A stretch of 64,000 nt of DNA from Salticus scenicus (Eukaryota; Arthropoda; Arachnida; Araneae; Salticidae). Below, piece after piece: positions 21,530 to 33,106 of this stretch. Numbering within the stretch: position 1 is the stretch's first letter; each line of letters starts with the position of its first letter. The DNA is taken from positions 264,701,856-264,765,855 of the forward strand of contig OZ005652.1 in the NCBI GenBank assembly GCA_963930645.1, in the 5' to 3' direction. The notes beneath the pieces were generated by a model. It saw only the letters and a program-made list of their open reading frames with translations. It was not told the origin of the DNA and made no database searches. Made by a program: the position numbers and the translations under genes.

Positions 21530-23270
21530 ACTAAATTTTACAAACTTTTAGAAACGTATTTTTTTCACAGTTGTTTCAACAAACATCTGGCTTCTATTTT
21601 GCCCTTTAATTGGAATCTTTAAACTCATGTATCACAATTCATGTTTTCTCAAACTTTTCATGTCTTCATGATGCTAAGATTTTATCAAATTTGATTGAAA
21701 TTGCTGTCCTCCTCCTCCTTCCCCTCCTCTTTTTTTAATGAATATTATTTTATATGTAAGAGGTTTTAAAGATTGGGTTTGCATTATTTGTTATTATTAT
21801 TATTATTATTACACATGTGAACATGCATGACTTTTTTCCCACGTAAAATAATATATATATATATATATTTTTTTTTTCCCTCAGAAAATAATAACATTAA
21901 ACGAAATTCGATCCTTAAATGTTTTCAATATATTACTAGTGAAATTATATTTGTAAAAATTCCAGACAATATCTTAAACAATGAAACAGGAGTACTGCTT
22001 TAAAATTACTTATTAAAAATAATACATTTGTAATTAAAAAAACGAATATTATTTCATTATTATTATTTTATATTGAAGCATATGTATTTGACATACAATG
22101 AAACATACCCCAAAATACATTTTTCTTTTTTTAAGGGAATATTTTTTTCTTTGGGTGCCGAGCCCCTTTAAGGTGAAAATGGGCAATATAAAACTTTATT
22201 GAAAATTACCTTCTTAGAATTATGAAATTAAGTATGGAGTTGTAACATCAATATGTAACACTGAAATACAATATTATTAAGCATATTAAAATTTCTTTTA
22301 AAATATTTAAATTCTAAATATAAAATTTTAAATTCTAAATTTTTTGAAAAGTTTAAAGATTCTCAATGCTAACTATTCTTTGTCCGCTTCCCCCATTTCT
22401 CATTATTATAGTTTAAAATATATTCTAAATATATTTGTGTATTACTTTATAAATTCAAATTCCAGACTTTTCAAAACTTGTTATATACTTGTGTGAAAAT
22501 AATATACTTGTGGATATTACATCTGCATCGATTGTAGGCAAGAAATTACGGTATTACCAGTTTTGCATAATTCAATACATAATAATCTTTTTGCAGAAAA
22601 TAGTAAGAAAATTTCTGTATGATTTGAAAAACATTGAACCTAAACTGCAGGATGTGTATACTTTTACACCATCTATAAACCAAAATCAAAAATTATATTT
22701 GTGGATTTATTAATGCAATAAACATTTTCATATCAAAATTTTACTTGTGATATGCTTTACATTTTGCATCATTCTAGTTGTAAAGATAAATTATATTTTA
22801 TACTTTGTTATTTTGTCGTCCTTTTGTATGTTTTATCTTTTTTTTATTTTTTTTTTATTCATGTTTATTTATGGGTTTCATCTTGCCATATTTAAGATCA
22901 AATTATGCCAAAAAATTTTGTTCATATTTTGATATTTTTATGCATTTGTACCACTGTATATATTTGTTTGATGTTTTTAAATGTGATTGTTTGTTTTCTT
23001 TAATATATATTTCCATTTTAGAATTGTTTCTTAATTTTAATAAGTGACGTGAACCAAAAATGAATTATTTAATGAAAATAAATCAGACATAACTGTATAA
23101 TATTTTCCACACGATTAAAAAAAAAAAAATCCCATTACATTTTATAAGCTATAATAACATAAAATTTGTAAAAAATTTCTATGTCCATTATGTATATACC
23201 AAAAATATGAGTTTTTTTATTTCAATAAAAGCTAACCGTTAAGTGATTTTTTTTTTTTTTTTTTTAATCT
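21530..23270. other. Intergenic, AT-rich, no gene seen
   Basis: It contains (ATT)n near 21790-21811, (TA)n near 21851-21868 and several T-runs. Short open frames here are very rich in Phe, Ile, Tyr and Leu, as expected from random AT-rich DNA. Nothing else is recognised. Confidence 0.6.
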
Positions 23271-23691
23271 TACAAGGAAACATTCAAAAGGTGTCGTCTT
23301 CAAAAAACATTGAAAAAAATATATGTGATTCTACTCTTCATAAAACACCAGAAAGTGAAAAAATTATCGGCTGAAATAAATTATAGTAACCACAAAAAAT
23401 TATCAAAATTAAGCATTTTTGGCGATTTCACGCTAGCACCGAGATTGCCGTGTACGAATAGAACCGTGTTTTGCTTCTATGCCAAGTACTCAAAATCAAT
23501 CGCCTGACAGTGTAAATTCGTCAAATATGCTTAATTTTGATAATTTTTTGTGGTCACTATAATTCATTTCAGCCGATAACTTTTTCACTTTCTGGTGTTT
23601 TATGAAGAGTGGAATCACACATTTTTTTTTTTTTTTTTTTTTTTTTTTTCAATATTTTTTGAAGACGACACCTTTTGAATGTTTCCTTGTT
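23271..23691. mobile_element. Long terminal inverted repeat element (MITE-like, about 421 bp)
   Basis: The arms are about 160 bp each. Left starts ACAAGGAAACATTCAAAAGG (from 23272) and right ends CCTTTTGAATGTTTCCTTGT. Inner matches include TTATCGGCTGAAAT and AAAATTAAGCAT with their inverses. The centre (about 23420-23515) is CG-richer and less symmetric. The right arm carries a longer T-run. No target-site duplication is evident and no superfamily can be named. Confidence 0.8.
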
Positions 23692-24681
23692 AGAAAGTTA
23701 CGAAATTTTATTTTTAAAAAAAGGATAAATAATTCTTTTAAACATTCTATTTTTCTGAAAAACTGCAAAATTTAGAATTTTCATTTTAAAAAAAGTTAAG
23801 TTACATAAAATTTGAATTTTTTATGCGACATTTATGAATGAAAATATACTAACCACGTTTATAGAGATATGAGAAGAAATAATGTTATAGTCTAGCCATA
23901 GCACAGATTCTGGAAATGACTTAATACCATATTTGCTATTTTTTTTATTTTCTAAAATATTAATTACCTATTTTATTTTATTTTATTTTATTTATTTTTT
24001 TTATAGCAGTTTTAAACTTGCATAATCATTTAGAGGTCGAACGCAGATTTTTTGTGTTAAAAAAATGTTGAATCTCTGTGTTCGAATAAAATCGGAACAG
24101 TTTGCATAGTGAAGATCCAGTAATTGCATCTTGAAAATTTTTCGGAAACAAAAATAAAATTAATACTTCTTTTGTTACGGATAATGTCTAGTAAAGGAGA
24201 CTCAAATGAAAACATGAATGAAATTTTTTACACAAAATTAAGTATACTATTTTATAAGCGCATTTCAAAGCTTAATTGCAACGACAGATGTTGATCATGA
24301 AAATTAAATTTTCATGATTAATATCTTTAAAACTATTACTGACAGAGACCTTAACGATAAAAAATTAAGCAAAATATGGGGCGCTTTACACTCATGTCAT
24401 CAGTATAAGCACATCGTTCATTTAAGCAACAAAATATGTTCTTCAACATGCATTAATTTATTCCATTCCAATTCCTGTCGCAGTTGTACTACAATAAATT
24501 TTGGAACATTACTTATTTAGTTCTTTGGTCATAAATTATTTATAAATATAATTTCAATAATTAATTACGAAACTCTTAATGGGAAAGTAAATTAAATTAA
24601 AAATATGTAAATGAATGAAACTTTTTTTTTTTCAGCTGTGTTGTGGAAAATAGCATTTTTGTTTAACAATTATTCTACAGC
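23692..24681. other. Intergenic, no gene seen
   Basis: AT-rich DNA with a run of TTTTA repeats near 23968-24000. No exon or element end is recognised. Confidence 0.55.
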
Positions 24682-24870
24682 AGAGTTGCCAACTTTTTAA
24701 GTTTATTCCAGAGCTCCGTTTTTATTCCATGCCGCTTTTTTTTCAAGTGTAATTTGTTTCTTATTTAATCGTAGTTACATATTGGAGAAAATTATTCTAC
24801 AAATAAAGTGGTGTGAAATATAAGCGGAACTAACAATGCTCCGGAATACATTATAAAAGTTGGCAACTCT
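24682..24870. mobile_element. MITE, AGAGTTGCCAAC termini (family with 2051-2239)
   Basis: The left end is AGAGTTGCCAACTTTTTAAG and the right end AAAAGTTGGCAACTCT. The middle shares CTTATTTAATCGTA, TTCTACAAAT and GTGGTGTGAAA with the element in the first spineless intron, and it also carries a related GGAACTAACAATGCTCCGG block. It is non-coding, about 189 bp, the same size as its relative. Confidence 0.8.
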
Positions 24871-25508
24871 GTTACAGCAAACAGAAACTTCCCAATTCAA
24901 CCTTATTTTAAACCTTAATCAAAAATATTATGATAGAAAAATAATGAGGACTGTGTATATATTTTTACTTTTTTCTACGTTTTGTTTACTGCTTTCTTTT
25001 GTTGTAAAAAAAAAATTTGGTGACAATATTTCCTAATTTATTCTTATATTTAAATTGCCTTTTTTACTCATTCTTTGTGCAGACATACCTTTAATTTAGT
25101 TTCACGTATTCTTCTTTATTAAAGGCGGATTTTTTTAGCTTATTAGTAAAAAACTTTTTACATTGCAAGCTTAATAAATTAATTTTGTTACATTAGTTGT
25201 CACATGACGTTCAGTTAAGTTATATCTATTTTAAAGTACTAAAAAAGGCAATATTCCCAAAGTATTTGAATGCAAAATGAAGTTGAAGAAACTTCTCGTT
25301 TCTAGAAGGTCATAAGACGAAAGATTAACGTTATAAACGTTAGTTGGTGATTCGTGCACCCGCTTTGGTCATAGACCCTGCATATAAACTCTGTTTGCCA
25401 AGCTAAGGTTAATTGAGATTTCATGTCACTCATTAGACTGTTCTTTAACTGCAGAATGTATAAATTTTTACAAGTTTATTACATTTTTGAAATATTATAC
25501 TTAACTAT

Positions 25509-25541
<33 letters not shown>

Positions 25542-26408
25542 ACTTATAAAACTTTTTTTAAGCTAGAATGGTCAATAAGTTGTAAGATATATATAATTAT
25601 TTATTTAACATTCTTTTAAAAACACAAAGTTACAATTAAAATTAAGCATGAAAATCTTTGACATCTTGAAGAAATTTTGGACATTTGATGAAAGACAACT
25701 TCATTTTCCCTTTTCTTAAATCAAAATTTTCATAATCTGGAGAATTTTTCTCGGAATATTTTCCTTGAATATCGAAGTTTATATGCGCATGTTTCAGATA
25801 TCCAGATATTTATTTAAACACGTAAAAAAAAAAAAAAAAAAAAAAAAGCACATTAAAAAGAGAATGTTAACTGAACATCTGTGTTTTAATCCGTTTTCTT
25901 GAATTGCAAAAATCTTTAAGTAATTATAAGTTAGTTGAATGTTAATTTTATCTCTCACTTTCACGATTTATTAAGGTTGTTTATTTTAAAATAAGAAGAA
26001 ATAATACATTTACGACAAAATAAATAAATAAAAACAGGCAATTGCAGTTGAAATAAAACTTGAAGTCTTTCACCATTTTTTTTTTTAAACCTTGCTATTA
26101 TGATTAGTTCAAAACAAATCCATGTAATTAATATTCATAAAATCTTTTTTATAAACTCAAATAATTTTTCTCTTTAATTAAAGCCTTTAATATAGTAACT
26201 TATTATTGGCATTTATTCAAAATATCAAGAAAGAAATGTGTTTAATAGAAGCACTCTCAGAAAAAAAAATCATGTTATTTTTTAAACACGGGAGAATATT
26301 TAAATTTCAGAAATTATTAATATTTAAAATTTTCAACCCGTTTTGCAAGCTTGTAGACAACTTTTTTTTTAAATAATTACCACTAATTTTGAAGAATAGT
26401 GTTAAATA
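24871..26408. other. Intergenic, no gene seen
   Basis: AT-rich with long T-run (25509-25538) and A-run (about 25825-25846). No exon or repeat family is recognised. Confidence 0.55.
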
Positions 26409-26410
26409 TA

Positions 26411-26884
26411 CGGGGTGGCCATAAAATAACTTTTAATGTTTAGAGCTATCTACAGCAGAAACTAATGAACAAAATGAAACAGAATTTCATCGACAGATTG
26501 TTTATTTAAAACACGGGGAGATGATTTTCCTGGTGAAAAAAAAAATTATAAATAAAAATAAGTAAATACATAGTACTAAAAGTCGCAGATAGGGAAGATT
26601 TGAATTTAAGATAAAACATATATTAATTTTTAGCTTTTTTTTTCTTTGGGGGGGGGGGGGGGGTTAGAAATTCGAAAATATCCGACTAAGAAGAGATTAA
26701 TATTGCGTACATGTCAGCAGTGCCAAAATATCCCCTATCGGCGACTTTTGGTACTTTTTTTCCCTCTTTGCATAAATCATCTCTTATGTTTTCCATATAC
26801 TGTAGATGAAATTTGGTTCCATTGAACTCATTAATTTTTACTGCTTCCAAACAATGAAAATTATTTTATGGCCACCTACCCCTG
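26411..26884. mobile_element. mariner-like TIR element, non-autonomous
   Basis: The left end is CGGGGTGGCCATAAAATAAC and the right end ATTATTTTATGGCCACCTAC then CCCTG, imperfect inverted repeats flanked by TA (26409-26410 and 26885-26886). The 474-bp interior has a poly-G run (26647-26663) and no transposase frame. TA flanks suggest Tc1/mariner; the superfamily is not certain. Confidence 0.7.
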
Positions 26885-26886
26885 TA

Positions 26887-27500
26887 CGTGTTAGTTGATT
26901 AGACAAACATTACGATTAAAAAATAATGACGGATACTGAATATAAAATTCCCTGCAAATTGGCAACACTGTTGTTAATAGTGTACAAAACTATATGTACA
27001 AAAGCACTTTGCATAAAACTCTAATTTGCTTCTCTACCTAAATACAGGATGATTATAATTAAACTTACGATTTCAAAACACTATAACTTTAAAACTACTG
27101 CTGAGAATGACTTGATACTTTACCAGAACAATTTTTATGCAATAAAATTTTGTTTGGCAAAGAGAGAAAAAATATCCAAAATGTACTTTTAACCATTTGT
27201 AGTATGTTTGTTTCATGAAGCTCCTCTTTTATCTTGTCACTATCACTGTTTTGCTGTAAACACGTATTCTTTTTTTTTTTTTTATATATATATAAAAAAG
27301 TTGTCGTAAACTTTTAAAGTCTATTGTTTCCTGCTATTTTATTCTATTGCTAACAACATAATGAATCTATTTAGGCATTCCTTTTGAGATTACATTGAGA
27401 GGCCATCTACACGTACATTTTATAAATATTTTTTTCCCTTCACAAAACAAAATTCCATTGCCTCACGATTATTATGGTAAAATATCAAGTCATTTTGACC
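26887..27500. other. Intergenic up to the assembly gap
   Basis: No gene is seen. ACAGGATGATTATAATTAAA at about 27045 looks like the end of a transposon, but no matching inverse end is found before the gap. Confidence 0.4.
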
Positions 27501-27700
27501 NNNNNNNNNNNNNNNNNNNNNNNNNNNNNNNNNNNNNNNNNNNNNNNNNNNNNNNNNNNNNNNNNNNNNNNNNNNNNNNNNNNNNNNNNNNNNNNNNNNN
27601 NNNNNNNNNNNNNNNNNNNNNNNNNNNNNNNNNNNNNNNNNNNNNNNNNNNNNNNNNNNNNNNNNNNNNNNNNNNNNNNNNNNNNNNNNNNNNNNNNNNN
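27501..27700. other. Assembly gap, 200 N
   Basis: Exactly 200 N bases. The round size suggests a placeholder gap of unknown true length. Sequence on the right (TTCGCCGCATCGTGACGCTA) is not obviously continuous with the left. Confidence 0.97.
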
Positions 27701-28421
27701 TTCGCCGCATCGTGACGCTAGTATCGATACCTGCGTCCATTTAACATTGTTGGGATACGAAATCTTTATTATTTTGTTTATTAAATTAATATTTTTAAGT
27801 AATATCAGCTCACAAATGCTAAAAAATTATTCACAGAAGTTAAGTGCAGACAGGCAAGTCATAAACACTTTCAATTCCGTTAAAATATTAAAAAAAAAAA
27901 AAAAAGTTTTATTAAAGGGGGGGAAAATTGTATAAAATATTGTTTAACTGATTTTTTATTAACTTTTTTTTTTTTTTTTTTCTTGTGTGCATGTGTGTGG
28001 ACATACGTTTTAATAATTATTTAATTTTAATACATTATTTAATTTTGAACATAATTATTTTAATTTAATTTGATTTAAATTAATTTAAAACATGTTTAAT
28101 TTATATTAAACATAAGTAAACGATTTATTCTCTTATTTAAAATATATTAAAAAAAAAAAAAAAAAAAGAAAGAAAGAAAGTTAAAAATGCTTTCTAAATT
28201 ACCACAAACTAATAATAATTACTATCAGAATGATATGAATAAACAATGTAAATTTGAATAATTAAAATAATTTAGAATTGTTTTCCAGAACTACGATTTT
28301 TTCTATTAAAAGGCCACTTTGTAAAAGTCCAATACTTGAAGGTATAGTTGGTATCCTTTTTAGAAAGGTTTCGCTGTATTTTGTTGCCTAGTGATATAGT
28401 AAAAAAAAAAAAAAGTTTTTA

Positions 28422-28646
28422 GTCCCCTCCAATAGCCGAGGAGTTTTGCTCTCGAAGCTAGAAGACGGGAAGTGCCGGGTGCGATCCCATGTAGCACTTG
28501 CCAATCTAGCCGTTCGGAGTTTTCCGTGGTTTTCTCCTAAATTCACGGATGATAGCCACCTAGAAAGACCACCACCAGAATCCATCTTCCCTTATGCACA
28601 AGTCCCTAGTGCAGACAATAGGTCTTAACCTATATACCATACCATA
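28422..28646 (+). mobile_element. tRNA-derived SINE copy, diverged
   Basis: It has a degenerate box A (AATAGCCGAGGAGTTTTGCT) and box B (GGGTGCGATCCC), then CCGTTCGGAGTTTTCCGTGG and GAAAGACCACCACCAG as in the copy at 18727. The tail is ACC/ATACC repeats. It is part of the tandem array unit. Confidence 0.8.
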
Positions 28647-28966
28647 CTTGTAATTTTTATCAAAATATTTTCACATTTAAATTGAACATAAAAAAAATGA
28701 TTTATTCTCATATTTAAAATAATTTTTTTAAAAACTTAAAAAGCTTTCAAAATTATCATACACTAATAATAATAATTATCAGAATGCTGTATTCATAAAC
28801 AATGTGAATTTGAATAATTAAAATCATTTAGAATTTGTTTCCAGAATTCCTATTTTGTCTATTAAGAGATAATCTTTGTAAAGGTACAATATTTCAAAGT
28901 ACGGCTGGTGGCCTTCTTAGGAAGGTTTCGATGTATTTTATTGCCTGCCAATAATTTTTGTGATAA

Positions 28967-29188
28967 TTTTACACGAGAGGTTCTGCTATCGAAGCTGGAA
29001 AACGGGAAGTACCGGGTTCGATTCCATGTAGCATATGTCAACCTAGCCTTTGTGAGTTTTCCGTGGTTTTCTTAGAAATTCGCATTAATGCGAGCTAGAA
29101 CCATACAAAAAGACCCCAATCAGAAAGCATCTTCCCTGCCCAGGTCCCTAATGCAGACAACTGGCCTTAACCCGAATACAATACCTGT
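28967..29188 (+). mobile_element. tRNA-derived SINE copy, 5' eroded
   Basis: It begins inside box A (GAGAGGTTCTGCTATCGAAG), has box B GGGTTCGATTCC, and the SINE body (GAGTTTTCCGTGGTTTTC, ATTAATGCGAGCTAGAACC, AAAAAGACCCC). It lies in the same relative place in the array unit as its neighbours, so it was probably copied with the unit. Confidence 0.8.
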
Positions 29189-29640
29189 ATTTTTTATCAA
29201 AATGCTTTTACATTTGAATAAAAGATAAGTACTTCAAAAAGGAATATAAAAAATGTATATATATATATATTATCAATAACTTATCAGAGAAATAATACTG
29301 AAATGAAAATAAAACTGAATATGATACAAATAATATTGAAAGTTGAACAATTTGTTCTAGTACGAAAAATGTTTTTTGAAAAACAAAATTATTCTTGAAA
29401 AGCTTTTATGATTAAAACAAATTAATATTAATGATTGTTAGAAAAATATATAGAAAAATTATGCAAACTTCAATAGTTAAAATCATTTAGAATTTGTTTT
29501 ATAAATTAAGATTTTTTGAACCTATATTAAAAGGCCTCTGTATAGGTACAATATTTAAAGGTATAATGGATGGCCTTTTTGAGACATTTTATTGTATTCC
29601 ATTTCTAATCAATAATTTTTGTGATAACTGTAATTCTTTC

Positions 29641-29790
29641 ACCCCACCAGTGGTCGAGAGGTTCTGCTCTCGAAGATGGAAGACAGGAAGTGCCGGGTTC
29701 GATCGCAAATAGTGCTCATCCATTTAGCCGTTCGGTTTTTGTCGAGGTTTTCTCTGAAACTCACATAAATACGTGAAACTTAGAAAACTA
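29641..29790 (+). mobile_element. tRNA-derived SINE copy, 3' truncated
   Basis: It has a good box A (CCAGTGGTCGAGAGGTTCTG) and box B (GGGTTCGATCG), then GCCGTTCGGTTTTTGTCGAG and TCACATAAATACGTGAAACT, after which similarity ends. The final body and tail of the family are missing. Confidence 0.8.
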
Positions 29791-29995
29791 ACTAATTCAA
29801 AAAACTAACTAGATAAACTATCAGCATTTTAAGTAATTGCAGTTTATGTACAACATTTACGTATATGTTATATGTGTAAATAAGTTAAAAATGACATCTT
29901 AGTAAACATAATTGCAACTTATGCATAACTAAAAAAACAATGTTAGTTGCCATTTGTCATTCAACTTGCTGATTCTAATTTCGACCCCTGTTTAG

Positions 29996-30244
29996 ATGCT
30001 ATCGCAGTTTTAAAAAAATTTGGCTTATATAGACCATAATCATAAAGAATTATTCTTTGTGTCCCTGTAAAAAAAACTATAAACTCTAGATTCACCAAAA
30101 TTTATAGAGTTCGTGTGACGGTGACTCGTAATACGTGTATAAATTTTCATCTCAAATGAATAAGATGTTTAGACACTATCACACTTTACAAAATTTGGGC
30201 CCATAAACCATAAAGAATTTTTTTTTTTTTTTTTTGGTGTCTCT

Positions 30245-30279
<35 letters not shown>

Positions 30280-30450
30280 ATAAGTGCTAAATTCATCAAA
30301 ATCAGTAGGGTTTATGCTATGGGAACCTATAACATATGTACCAATTTTAAGCTCATTCAAACAAAGCCTTTACACGCTATCGTCTTCACTCACATACATC
30401 ATAAAAAAAAATATGAATTCAGGAGACCTCAAAAAGTGTAGATCCGAAAC
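29996..30450 (+). repeat. Diverged tandem repeat, about 180-190 bp period
   Basis: Blocks ATGCTATCGCAGTTTTAAAA (29996), ACACTATCACACTTTACAAA (30173) and ACACGCTATCGTCTTCACTC (30371) are each followed by ATA(A)ACCAT/CATAAAGAA or similar, and two copies of GTGTC(C/T)CT..AAAAAAACTATAA then (A/T)TTCA(C/T)CAAAAT follow. The long A and T runs at 30218-30277 add length variation. It lies between units 3 and 4 of the larger array. Confidence 0.65.
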
Positions 30451-30900
30451 CCATTTTCTCCGAAACCCATGTACACCCCCCACATAGGACATCTTCTTAA
30501 AAAGAATTCTCTACTATACACAATTGGTAGTAATCCGAATAACATGCCTACCTATAACTTTTATTGAAATATTTTCACATTTAAGTGGAACATAAGTACT
30601 TCAAAAAGGCATCCAAAAAACCTTACATTATAAATAACTTGGGAGAGAAATAATACAAAGCTAAGCAATTTTGTTATGTTTGGTATAATAAAAAAAAAAA
30701 AAAATCCCTAAAAGCTTTCAAGATTAAAATAATATTAATGATTATCAGAAAGCTATACAGACAAATTATTTATAGAGCAAGTCTTTTAGAATTGGTTTTT
30801 TGCATTTATGATTTTTTGAACCTCAATTTAATGACCACTTATGTAACCGTCCTAAATTTAAAGCTACAGTTTGTAGTTTTTAACAAAATATTTTCACATT

Positions 30901-31430
30901 TACATAACAGATAAATACATAAAAAAATTAAAAAATTAAAAAAAAACTTTATTTCTTTTATAACTGATGTTTTTGTTAAATAAATTTATAATAAAAACCT
31001 CTTGAATAATATAGCATAAAAATTTTTGTTACTTATAAACTATAATTTTTGCTAAATTAATTTTACGTGAAAAGAAGATATTTTAATTTGTATTCTGTAT
31101 TAAAAGCAAGATATTAATATTTTAATCTTATTTAACAAATATAATAAGCAGAATAATTAATAAGAGGAGGTAAATAATTCCAACAAAATTTCTTCTCCTC
31201 ATAACAACATGAGTTCAAAGAAAATAAAATAATATTCAATATTGCTATTTTAAATTATGAAAACGAAATATTTACATTCATCGTGCGCATGCCTAAATCA
31301 AATAAATAAATAAATAAGAATTTCTATTTGCGATAACAGATGGCAGCAGAACTGATATATGCGTCCCGAATAGTTCGTATTGGGACCGGATTTTACACTA
31401 CGCCGTTATCGTACCTGAGGATTGTATTAC
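30901..31430. other. Intergenic, no gene seen
   Basis: AT-rich, no recognised feature apart from AAAT repeats near 31300. Confidence 0.5.
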
Positions 31431-31720
31431 CATGATAGTAATATATATAAATCTATCATCCCCATGTTATCCAGCAAAAAAATTTGAGGCCGGAAAAAAG
31501 TTCTAAATCAGCCATTAGAGAGTATTGAAAAAAAGAATAAAAGGAAAAATGAATTTGAAACTGTATCTGGAGTTTTTCATTCATCTTTAATAAATAATTA
31601 CTCGGGGAAAGGCATGTGCTTTTTTCCCGAAAAAAAAAAGATCTCACTTTTTCCCGAAAAAAAAAAGATCTCACTTTTTCCCTCTCGCTGATTAATCTAT
31701 GTCTTATTACTATATCTATG
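31431..31720. mobile_element. MITE, CATAGATATAG family, copy A
   Basis: This copy is diverged from that at 51387-51705 but shares CTATC(A/G)TCCCCAT, AATCAGCCATTA, GAATGAATTTGAAA, GTATCTGGAG and CTCGGGGAAAG in the same order, and similar ends (CATGATAGTAATA... and ...TATTACTATATCTATG). Between the hairpin arms it carries a direct repeat of a 28-bp unit (about 31622-31678, core CCCGAAAAAAAAAAGATCTC). Target-site duplication is not visible here. Confidence 0.75.
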
Positions 31721-32931
31721 ATTCGCGACTCCAGAGCTCGAATACGCCCTCTGGTGGACAAAAGCCTAAGTTCTTGTGTCGGATGTTTATTTAAAAACCT
31801 TTTGACGCATATGCTTTGAGTTATTAAATTAAAAATCATTTTCTAGTAAATATTTAAAATTTTGATTCTTATTAACCATCAATAATAGTTATTAATAGGT
31901 ACTTAATTGCAATTTATGGGGATTTTATTGATTTTGTACTAGCTTCGATTAATTTCCAAGAATAAAATATGCCGATCAGTGTAGTGTTGTAAACAATGGA
32001 TACGTATTTTTAAAATCAATAAAATAAAGATAAATAATCGCATATGGAAAAAAAAGCTTTCAGATTTTATTGTTATTGTTGTTTAACGATGTCAGATACC
32101 GGGATGTATTTAATATATATTTATTTGTGTTTTAATAATAATAATAATAAATGTTATATGATGACCCACTCATACCTGTGACAATTCTCGTTGATTTTGA
32201 ATTATTGTGTTAAAAGCTTAAAATACTACAAGTTCAATAAAGTTACTTTTTGAATAGGCAGTGTAATCTGTTGCGAAAAATCGTAAGATGTATGTCAGTA
32301 ATTAACACAGTAAAATATTATAATCCTGTGCAATAGCGTTTGTTTACATATTCACAATGTAAATAAAAACTATGGTACTGGATTGAAAAGTTAAGTCGCC
32401 AGATATTCTAGAGCAATATAAAAACCATGTAAACACATATATGAGATATAATTTTTCTATTTGTTTTTATGTTACATTTTCACATATATATATAATAAGA
32501 CAGAAAATAGATTATACTAGGTTTTTCATTGAAACTCCAAAGTACTCTGAAAATGTGTAAATTGTATTGTTTTACATAGCATGTCATATTTCATTTGCAA
32601 TTTTTATTGTTTAATTAGTATGTAAGGATAGTTATTTTCACTTGCATACTTACACATTTCAATAAAATTATATTTTTATTTACATTTTTAGCTTATTACA
32701 CATAAGTCTATTCTTTGAAAAAATTTGTGTAATATTGGTTTCATACTTTTACAATATTTAAGTTACTTTCTTCAAAATAAAATACATGACCCTTCACTTT
32801 TTTCAGCACCACAAATGTTCTTTGTGGTGTACAATATAAATGAATTTGTAAAATGTGGAAATTCAGTTTTTGTTATGAGTTGAAATTATCTAAATAAAGA
32901 GTATGTATGCTAATGAGTTAGCATCCAGTTG
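31721..32931. other. Intergenic, no gene seen
   Basis: AT-rich; a short (AAT)n at about 32134-32149 and (TA)n near 32484. No exon recognised. Confidence 0.5.
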
Positions 32932-33098
32932 CAGTGGCGGATCCAGAACTTGACTTTTGGGGGGGGGGGGGGGCTAAGATTTTTCAAACTTATTCTAGAC
33001 CAATAAAAAATTTACAATTGCAATATTCAATAGTGAATGTCAGTGTTTTGGGGGGGGGGCTTCAGCCCCCTAGCCCCCCCCCCTTAAATCCGCCACTG
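32932..33098. mobile_element. hAT-type MITE with perfect 8-bp TSD
   Basis: Ends are CAGTGGCGGATCCAGAAC and TCCGCCACTG. The 167-bp element is flanked by TCCAGTTG (32924-32931 and 33099-33106), an 8-bp duplication as made by hAT transposases. It contains G- and C-runs that pair. A second copy is at 37871-38039. Confidence 0.9.
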
Positions 33099-33106
33099 TC
33101 CAGTTG

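Larger units (their letters stand above)
28140..30900 (+). repeat. Degenerate tandem array, four units, three carrying a SINE
   Basis: Four diverged units lie head to tail. Each has a block starting GCTTTC(A/T)A(A/G)ATTA or similar (about 28188, 28741, 29402 and 30710), then TTTAGAATT(T)G(T)TTT, AAAGG(C/T)..AATATTT.AA.GGTA, and CAAAATATTTTCACATTTA or a variant (about 28660, 29195, 30570, 30885). In units 1-3 a SINE copy follows the CTTTTT.AGA.A.GTTTCG block; unit 4 has none. Unit lengths are about 550, 660 and 1300 bp, the third being enlarged by a separate tandem repeat. Confidence 0.75.

Noticed and set aside
27045..27120. Transposon end ACAGGATGATTATAATTAAA
   Set aside because: It looks like a Tc1/mariner end, but no inverse partner could be found and the assembly gap follows, so it was not called as an element.
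27395..27935. Open frames of 106-153 codons around 27.4-27.9 kb on both strands
   Set aside because: They exist only because they run through the 200-N gap; no real coding sequence is shown.
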